Program-made: the position numbers and the translations under genes
Shown here: positions 59,334 to 64,000 of the stretch, piece after piece
How the letters are laid out: every line of letters starts with the position of its first letter
How positions within the stretch are numbered: position 1 is the first letter of the stretch
The notes under the pieces: generated by a model
What the model was told of the DNA's origin: nothing
Seen by the model: the letters and a program-made list of their open reading frames with translations, nothing else
Database searches by the model: none
Origin: Laedolimicola sp934402125
GTDB taxonomy: Bacteria > Bacillota > Clostridia > Lachnospirales > Lachnospiraceae
Assembly: GCF_052065835.1 (NCBI RefSeq)
Contig: NZ_JBQHTG010000002.1
Span: forward strand, 372,001-436,000
Length of the DNA stretch: 64,000 nt
Direction: 5' to 3'

Positions 59334-59690
59334 TTAGTCTATGACTCTGACACCTTCTACAAAGATGTTGATTTTCTCAATCGTCATTCCGGTGAACTCC
59401 TCCACCTTGTACTTTACATTGCTCATCAGATTGTCGGATACAGCGGAAATGCTCACGCCGTAAGCCACGATCACATGGAAGGAAAGCGTAATCTTGTTAT
59501 CGTTGATCTGTACGTTTACGCCGCGGGTCAGGTTGTCTCCCTTCAGGAGCTTTACCAGTCCGTCTTTCATATTTACCATGGCCATTCCAACGATACCGAA
59601 GCACTCTACCGCTACGGAACCTGCATATCTGGCAATAACTTCCGGGTCAATCATGACCGCGCCCATCTGCGTATTCATAAGTCCCTTCAT
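59334..59690 (-). CDS. Asp23/Gls24 family protein
   Basis: A protein of about 118 residues starting MKGLMNTQMGAVMIDPEVIARYAGSVAVECFGIVGMA, chosen for its GGAGG site. The Asp23/Gls24 core is typical (GVNVQINDNKITLSFHVIVAYGVSISAVSDNLMSNVKYKVEEFTGM). These small proteins bind membrane or wall components, often in response to envelope stress. It is the YloU equivalent, next to FakA-like and divergent from rpmB. Confidence 0.92.
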   Translation of the reverse strand: MKGLMNTQMGAVMIDPEVIARYAGSVAVECFGIVGMAMVNMKDGLVKLLKGDNLTRGVNVQINDNKITLSFHVIVAYGVSISAVSDNLMSNVKYKVEEFTGMTIEKINIFVEGVRVID

Positions 59691-59849
59691 TATCATTACC
59701 TCCACTCTTATTTTAATTCACCAAAAAAGCCTGTGTCCTCCTTTTCCTCATCAGATGACACAGATATAGTGTATTATAACCTGTTTTTGCCGGAAAAGGA
59801 AGCTATTTTTCATACTTTATAAAAAATTGTAATATTTTTAAAATTATAC

Positions 59850-59878
59850 TTGCAAAATATAGTGGTATCTGCTAAAAT
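59850..59878 (+). promoter_or_regulatory. rpmB promoter
   Basis: TTGCAA (59850-59855), 17 bases, TAAAAT (59873-59878). The short leader contains CCTATATATAGG, a perfect dyad at about 59896-59907. Confidence 0.65.
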
Positions 59879-59934
59879 AACCTATGTTGCGAGCCTATAT
59901 ATAGGTTCACTATCGTTCAAGAGGAGGTGCAAAC

Positions 59935-60120
59935 ATGGCAAAGTGTGCAATCTGTGAAAAAGGCGCTCATTTCGGAAACAACGTCAGCCATTCACATAGA
60001 CGTTCCAACAAGATGTGGAAATCCAATGTTAAGTCTGTAAAGGTTAAGGTTAACGGCGCTGCCAGAAAGATGTATGTATGTACATCCTGTCTGAAGTCCG
60101 GAGCAGTTGAGAGAGCTTAA
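59935..60120 (+). CDS. rpmB: 50S ribosomal protein L28
   Basis: A 61-residue L28 starting MAKCAICEKGAHFGNNVSHSHRR. It is the zinc-binding form with CxxC pairs (CAIC near residue 4 and CTSC near residue 50). L28 is part of the large ribosomal subunit. AGGAGG precedes the ATG and a terminator follows. Its place next to the Asp23-FakA-recG cluster matches Bacillus order. Confidence 0.98.
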   Translation: MAKCAICEKGAHFGNNVSHSHRRSNKMWKSNVKSVKVKVNGAARKMYVCTSCLKSGAVERA

Positions 60121-60137
60121 GTTAAGATTGAAAAATT

Positions 60138-60166
60138 AGGAGCAGCCTGAGCCGCTCCTTTTTTTG
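60138..60166. terminator. Bidirectional terminator of rpmB
   Basis: AGGAGC (60138-60143) pairs with GCTCCT (60154-60159), with inner GCCTGAGC pairing, followed by TTTTTTT. The minus-strand side, with AATTTTTC, can serve the TraX gene. Confidence 0.8.
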
Positions 60167-60179
60167 TGCCTTTTTTCTT

Positions 60180-61109
60180 CTATTTCATCAAAACTGCCCC
60201 GATGAACCAAAGCACATATACGTGCACCGGATAGAATACGTAGTAAAAATACTTCCGGAACTTTGGAGTCAGGCTATCCCGTTTCCGCTTCTTTTTGCTG
60301 AATCCAAGCTTTCCGTTACAGGAAAGCACCAACGGCAGGGCGAAAATCATCATCCACTGGAAATCATTGTGAAACATGTGTGACAGATCGAATATCGGGC
60401 GGAAAGACGCTCCCCAGAGCACCAGTCCCGTCATAATCTCCATCAGGGCTACCAGCACATCGTGTCCCACCATGGAGAACAGCCGGCCCCAGAGACCAAA
60501 GGCAGAATTCACAAAGAACACCAGAAAGATTCCCAGATAGCCGAGAACCATTCTCTTCTTGCTCTTATCCTCCTTTGTAAAATAAAACAGAACACCCATC
60601 AGCACATACATCAGAGCCCCTTCACAGGTCAGGGCGCTTCCCAGTACGGCAGAACCGAAGTTCAGCACTGCGTAGGGTACTTCCACTACTTCATACAGCC
60701 CGGCCCACACGCCCGCGATAGCCACCTGGTAAAAAAGATAGTTACACCAGATCCTGAGCTTCCGCTTCGGGTGGCGGTTTGCGTACTCTATCACATCTAC
60801 CAGAAAGGCAGAGGCAAAAAGCGTTGCAAACACATTGGTGGTTACAGCCGTTACCAGTCCTGTCTTCTGCGCCACAATGGACATCAGAAGGTTGAAGGCT
60901 GCCAGCAATACGCTCGCGATATACAGCCTCTTAAAATAGGCCTTCTTATCGCTGGTTTTTTCCAGACTCCACGCCATACAGTAGAAAAACAACGGCGCAG
61001 ACAGCTTCCCAAGCCACTGGAAAACCACCGGCATCCCGGGGATCAGCGCCCCTACATAGTTAAGCACCATGGTAAACAGCGCGATCCGCTTTAATGTAGT
61101 TACAGACAT
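60180..61109 (-). CDS. TraX-family membrane protein
   Basis: A 309-residue protein with about eight membrane spans, starting MSVTTLKRIALFTMVLNYVGALIPG. The C-terminal KYFYYVFYPVHVYVLWFIG is the most typical TraX segment. TraX acetylates F-pilin in Escherichia coli, but chromosomal members of this family in Firmicutes are acyltransferase-like proteins of unknown target and need not be linked to conjugation. No conjugation genes are nearby. It is probably co-transcribed with the small gene upstream. Confidence 0.8.
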   Translation of the reverse strand: MSVTTLKRIALFTMVLNYVGALIPGMPVVFQWLGKLSAPLFFYCMAWSLEKTSDKKAYFKRLYIASVLLAAFNLLMSIVAQKTGLVTAVTTNVFATLFASAFLVDVIEYANRHPKRKLRIWCNYLFYQVAIAGVWAGLYEVVEVPYAVLNFGSAVLGSALTCEGALMYVLMGVLFYFTKEDKSKKRMVLGYLGIFLVFFVNSAFGLWGRLFSMVGHDVLVALMEIMTGLVLWGASFRPIFDLSHMFHNDFQWMMIFALPLVLSCNGKLGFSKKKRKRDSLTPKFRKYFYYVFYPVHVYVLWFIGAVLMK

Positions 61110-61121
61110 TTCTTATCTCCC

Positions 61122-61283
61122 TTATCTTCCGCATTTTCCTCCGGACGAGAACAGATTATAACCCACAATCATCAGGGAAAAGGCTGCCAGCGCCCGCACA
61201 AACCAGCCGTTCACCGGCATAAAAAAGGTTGTCAGGATTCCGACGCCTATCCAGAACATCACAAAACCAAGCAGCTGCTTCAT
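61122..61283 (-). CDS. Small membrane protein of 53 residues
   Basis: A short frame starting MKQLLGFVMFWIGVGILTTF after GGGAGC at 5-base spacing. It has two hydrophobic segments (about 3-22 and 28-45) and ends SSGGKCGR. Codon use looks coding and it ends 12 bases before the TraX start on the same strand, so it is likely the first gene of that pair. The sequence resembles small clostridial membrane proteins of unknown function. Confidence 0.6.
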   Translation of the reverse strand: MKQLLGFVMFWIGVGILTTFFMPVNGWFVRALAAFSLMIVGYNLFSSGGKCGR

Positions 61284-61368
61284 AAGGGCTCCCGGCGTGG
61301 TTTTCTTATCTTATTCTATGTCCGTTCCTCCGAAAATGTGTATCCTGCCCGGATCTTCGTTCCAGGTT

Positions 61369-61776
61369 TTAAGCCTCCGGCTCTTCCTTCTCGATAACGT
61401 CTACCGCGTCCTGAATAGCGTCCGCCACCGGGCTTTCGCTCTTCTTTCCGCCAGAGGTAAACTTATTGACAAAATCCGGCACCATATCCAGGATCTTTGT
61501 CACCGTATCCTGATTCTTCACATTAACCAGCTTTGTCACGCCGCCTGAAATCACCAGGATCGCGCTGGGTGAAATTCTCGCTCCCATACCACCGCCTGCG
61601 TTCTGCTTCTTTTCTCCGGCAAACGCGCCTGCGCCCACGCCGAAGGACACGTCCACCAGCGGTAAAATGATCGTATCGCCGATGGTTACCGCGTCGCCTA
61701 CCACGGTCTTTGTCGTAATAAAGCTGTCCATTCCTTTAAACAGGGATTCTACTGTTGTATCAAATGTATTATTCAT
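61369..61776 (-). CDS. gerW: Sporulation protein GerW/YtfJ family
   Basis: A 135-residue protein starting MNNTFDTTVESLFKGMDSFI. The family core includes TVVGDAVTIGDTIILPLVDVSFGVGAGAF, a Gly-rich turn (NAGGGMGARISPSAILVI) and KLVNVKNQDTVTKILDMVP. GerW/YtfJ is made in the spore and affects germination. The gene follows a DUF2953 gene on the same strand, the usual partner in clostridia, and has a strong AAGGAGG site. Confidence 0.92.
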   Translation of the reverse strand: MNNTFDTTVESLFKGMDSFITTKTVVGDAVTIGDTIILPLVDVSFGVGAGAFAGEKKQNAGGGMGARISPSAILVISGGVTKLVNVKNQDTVTKILDMVPDFVNKFTSGGKKSESPVADAIQDAVDVIEKEEPEA

Positions 61777-61824
61777 AAAAAAACCTCCTTCTGGTCCTTC
61801 CTGATTTCTGAATGTCGTTTTGCG

Positions 61825-62685
61825 TTAGCCAAGTCTTCGGTATACAAACCGGATATTCTTATCCCGGTACAGCTTCCAGGCTATCCGGGCGACCGTAAAC
61901 AGCCGGATACGTCCCTTTGCATACAGTTCGCCCTCCAGCACCGTCTCTTGGAAATCGGGCGTTACCTTCACATTATCCATAAAAAGCGGATAAAATATAC
62001 TGATACCGCCCAGAATCTGGCCGGTCAGAGCCGGATCCCCGGTACCGAAACGCACTTCTCCTCGCACCTTCCGTGGAAGCAGCTTTCCCAGCAATCTCTT
62101 TAGCTGACTCCATGCCAGGCTTACCGCAGCCTTTGTGCGCTCGTCGGTGGCAAAACGCTTGATTCTTTTTATTTTAACATAGAACCGATGTAATGTATAT
62201 TTAAGATTTCTTAATTTTGATTTCACAGAGCTTCCGGAAGCCTTCTTTTTCTTATGAGCCGGTTCTTCTGTCCGCTCCTCAGGCGCCCTTTCAACCTCTT
62301 TTGCTACTGCTTCTTCCGTATCCTGCCCTGCGGCTGTTTCTGTCTGTTCCTCTCTGTCCGCCTCTGCGTCTTCCTCCCAGTCTGCGAAGACTTCTCTGGC
62401 TCCTTCCCGGATCTCCTGCTCTTTGGCCAGCAGATCCTTTACCGTAAAGAACAGCACCTTCACCTTTGCCGACAGTTCCCCGTCCCGGTAGCTGACCGGC
62501 AGCCTTATCAGGTGCAAAAGCCAGTGCACCCTTGCCTCCGCCTGCAGCTCTTCCCTTTTTCTGATGTGGATTTCGTACCGGACAGGCACAAAAAGAAGCA
62601 ATGCCAGAACCAGAATCCCCAGACCCAGCACCGCCGCAAGAATGAGCAGCACTATTTTCAATATCATCAGAATACTATGCCACAT
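61825..62685 (-). CDS. DUF2953 membrane protein
   Basis: A protein of about 286 residues starting MWHSILMILKIVLLIL, chosen for its GGAG site; an ATG eight codons earlier lacks one. One N-terminal span (about 4-32) is followed by FVPVRYEIHIRKREELQAEARVHWLLHLIRLPVSY, the DUF2953 start, a long acidic/charged linker (EEDAEADREEQTETAAGQDTEE) and a C-terminal part (GEVRFGTGDPALTGQILGGISIFYPLF). The family is tied to sporulation through its constant position next to gerW. Function unknown. It overlaps the next gene upstream by a few bases. Confidence 0.82.
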   Translation of the reverse strand: MWHSILMILKIVLLILAAVLGLGILVLALLLFVPVRYEIHIRKREELQAEARVHWLLHLIRLPVSYRDGELSAKVKVLFFTVKDLLAKEQEIREGAREVFADWEEDAEADREEQTETAAGQDTEEAVAKEVERAPEERTEEPAHKKKKASGSSVKSKLRNLKYTLHRFYVKIKRIKRFATDERTKAAVSLAWSQLKRLLGKLLPRKVRGEVRFGTGDPALTGQILGGISIFYPLFMDNVKVTPDFQETVLEGELYAKGRIRLFTVARIAWKLYRDKNIRFVYRRLG

Positions 62686-62689
62686 GCTG

Positions 62690-63007
62690 TCATTTCTCCG
62701 TCCTGCCAAAATATTCCCGCACAGCGAAGCCTCCGGTCTGCCGGTAGATATCCCCTATCATCTCCTGCACCAGCTCCAGCGCCTCTTCATAGCCGGAAGC
62801 AATTCCCACCACAAAGAGATCCTGCCGGTAAAAGGCAGGCTGCTTCAGATGGGCCGCGTGAAAAATATCAAAGAGATTCTGCGGATTGGAGGCCAGGGTA
62901 ATCAGATAAATGCTGAGCATTCCTATGCCACGGTTGGCTTTTCTTATAATCTTATCCTTTTTCTTTGCCGTTTTATCTGTCAGATAAAGATGTTCCGCCC
63001 ACTGCAT
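62690..63007 (-). CDS. Conserved hypothetical protein
   Basis: A 105-residue soluble protein starting MQWAEHLYLTDKTAKKKDKIIRKANRGIGMLSIYLITLASNPQNLFDIFHAAHLKQPAFY. It has a basic N-terminal part and a helical C-terminal part (EEALELVQEMIGDIYRQTGGF). Homologous small genes accompany DUF2953 and gerW in clostridia, as recalled. It ends in the start region of the DUF2953 gene and has a GGAG site. Confidence 0.7.
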   Translation of the reverse strand: MQWAEHLYLTDKTAKKKDKIIRKANRGIGMLSIYLITLASNPQNLFDIFHAAHLKQPAFYRQDLFVVGIASGYEEALELVQEMIGDIYRQTGGFAVREYFGRTEK

Positions 63008-63035
63008 CCGTGAATCCTCTCCATATTTGAAAAAT

Positions 63036-63066
63036 GAGGGTATCGAAATCTGCTTGCGACACCCTC
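63036..63066 (-). terminator. Intrinsic terminator of NUDIX gene
   Basis: On the minus strand GAGGGTGTCG pairs with CGATACCCTC (one wobble), followed by ATTTTTC. Confidence 0.72.
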
Positions 63067-63075
63067 TCTTCCTAC

Positions 63076-63528
63076 TTAAAAATACTTTTTATTGCCCCAG
63101 AGATTACTCTTTTTCAGATCCAGGTACTCATTGTAGGCACGCTCCAGAATCTGCTTCTCATTGGAAAACTTCAGCAGATGATAGGCCTCATGGTACTTAT
63201 AATAACCCGAATCTACAAAATACTCCTCGCGCTGTGGTTTACTGTAATAATTGTCTGCCATCATCAGATACCAGTGGACGTCCTTCTCAACGGTGTCCTC
63301 CGGCACTGTAAATGAATACTGGCTCTTACCAATATATTTGATAATAGCAGCCTCTACGCCTGTTTCCTCGCGCACTTCTCTTAACGCCGTTTCTTTAAAC
63401 TCTTCTCCCGGCTCTACAGTCCCCTTCGGCAGCACCCAGCCCTCGTACCGGTTCTTGTAATTCTTGTACAAAAGCAGGATCTTACCTCGAAATATTACCA
63501 CACCGCCACAACTGGTTGCTTCAATCAT
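63076..63528 (-). CDS. NUDIX hydrolase
   Basis: A protein of about 150 residues starting MIEATSCGGVVIFRGKILLLYKN, chosen for its GGGGG site. The Nudix box is GTVEPGEEFKETALREVREETGVEA (about 44-68), with the preceding GWVLPKG typical of diadenosine polyphosphate or diphosphoinositol hydrolases. It hydrolyses an unknown nucleoside-diphosphate derivative. It is followed by a terminator and stands alone. Confidence 0.85.
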   Translation of the reverse strand: MIEATSCGGVVIFRGKILLLYKNYKNRYEGWVLPKGTVEPGEEFKETALREVREETGVEAAIIKYIGKSQYSFTVPEDTVEKDVHWYLMMADNYYSKPQREEYFVDSGYYKYHEAYHLLKFSNEKQILERAYNEYLDLKKSNLWGNKKYF

Positions 63529-63603
63529 TGCAAAACCCCCTGTCCTGGTGTGTCTCAAACTAGATATAGTATACCGCTTTTTGGGGAATTTGACAAGCGT
63601 TTG

Positions 63604-64000
63604 TTACTCTGTCCCGTTCATCAGCTCGTTTAGTGTTTTATTGGCGTACCATTCCCGGAAAATCTGATGGGCAATGGGTACGGCGTATTCGCTACCGCTG
63701 CCCCGTTCCTCCACCAGTACGCAGACGGCGATATCCCGGCTTCCCGTATCGGAAAAGCCCACGAACCAGGCATGGCTCTTCTTCTTATCACTGGTGTATT
63801 CCGCTGTTCCGGTCTTGCCCGCTATCTCAAAGCCCAGATCCGAAAGCTTCTTTCCGGTTCCCTCCGTAACCACAGCCTTCATATATTCCGTCAGCGCTTC
63901 TGCCTCCTGTGCTGTCATCAGAGGACCATATTCCTCTGCCTCAAAGGTTTTCGCAGTTGTCCCCTTTGCGCTGCGCACCTCGTCCAGCAGGCAGGGCTTC
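63604..64000 (-). CDS. Penicillin-binding protein transpeptidase domain, 5' part outside window
   Basis: The last 130 or so residues of a penicillin-binding protein; the frame is open to the window end. The KTG motif appears as EIAGKTGTAEYTSDKKKSHAWFVGF, and the segment MTAQEAEALTEYMKAVVTEGTG precedes it, both typical of class B PBPs (PbpA/PBP2-like). The serine and SxN motifs lie beyond the window. A GTG at 63978 is an internal Val, not the start. It cross-links peptidoglycan outside the membrane. Confidence 0.85.
   Translation of the reverse strand, partial: KPCLLDEVRSAKGTTAKTFEAEEYGPLMTAQEAEALTEYMKAVVTEGTGKKLSDLGFEIAGKTGTAEYTSDKKKSHAWFVGFSDTGSRDIAVCVLVEERGSGSEYAVPIAHQIFREWYANKTLNELMNGTE

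Noticed and set aside
60180..61109. Conjugative transfer region implied by TraX
   Set aside because: No other transfer gene is near; chromosomal TraX-like proteins are common in Firmicutes.
1..64000. tRNA, rRNA or CRISPR loci
   Set aside because: No regularly spaced repeats and no tRNA or rRNA signature sequences were seen on either strand.

Overview
The window looks like chromosome of a spore-forming, anaerobic Gram-positive bacterium, most likely a Lachnospiraceae-type clostridium. Support for this comes from an alpha/beta-type small acid-soluble spore protein, a GerW/YtfJ sporulation protein, a hybrid-cluster protein with its ferredoxin, strong AGGAGG ribosome-binding sites, LexA boxes of the Firmicutes type and a CIRCE heat-shock operator. 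Species assignment is inference. No rRNA, tRNA, CRISPR array, prophage or intact insertion sequence was seen.

Layout. 1-1.5 kb: end of a yqeK-rsfS-NUDIX operon. 1.6-3.6 kb: lexA with its own operator, then a DUF3048 lipoprotein. 3.7-4.8 kb: a XerS-like tyrosine recombinase. 4.8-5.9 kb: a cobalamin riboswitch with a strong promoter and terminator but no gene behind it. 5.9-6.4 kb: a LysM protein of the YneA type under four LexA boxes. 6.4-9.3 kb: sulfur assimilation (cysK, an O-acetylhomoserine sulfhydrylase and an Rrf2/CymR-type regulator). 9.4-12.6 kb: a TtcA-like enzyme, dtd, a cytidylate-kinase-like gene, a nitroreductase and CIRCE-controlled hsp20. 12.7-16.4 kb: an HD protein, then a Crp/Fnr regulator divergent from a ferredoxin-hcp pair. 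16.4-17 kb: decayed fragments and a small gene. 17-22 kb: MATE, nitroreductase, aroK, amidase and a beta-CASP nuclease. 22-26.5 kb: miaB, a C39-like protein, yfbR, a membrane protein and nfo. 26.6-33.6 kb: ZIP transporter, phosphatase, SASP, GNAT, TauE/MarR, a second sulfhydrylase, YitT and an HD protein.

33.6-39.5 kb is accessory and partly decayed. It holds a MATE gene behind a terminator-containing leader, an aminoglycoside acetyltransferase pseudogene fused to the end of a LOG gene, and two AraC regulators around an EamA transporter, one regulator lacking a proper start. 39.5-49.4 kb is an envelope and signalling island. It has a LuxR regulator fused to a many-span membrane domain with two lipoproteins, a divergent zinc-ribbon protein, an ECF sigma factor with a probable anti-sigma, a frameshifted lipoprotein, a membrane-anchored LURP-one protein and a DUF2798 protein behind an attenuator-like leader. 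This is the part least explained by known families.

49.4-64 kb returns to conserved housekeeping: DUF3786, a MarR-MATE operon, an M18 aminopeptidase, an ABC-F ATPase, the recG/fakA-like/Asp23/rpmB cluster, TraX, gerW with DUF2953, a NUDIX gene and the 3' part of a penicillin-binding protein gene cut by the window edge. Operons were inferred from short gaps, ATGA overlaps and terminators. The visible regulation is varied: LexA, CymR-like, HrcA, MarR, Crp/Fnr, a riboswitch and two undescribed leader attenuators.
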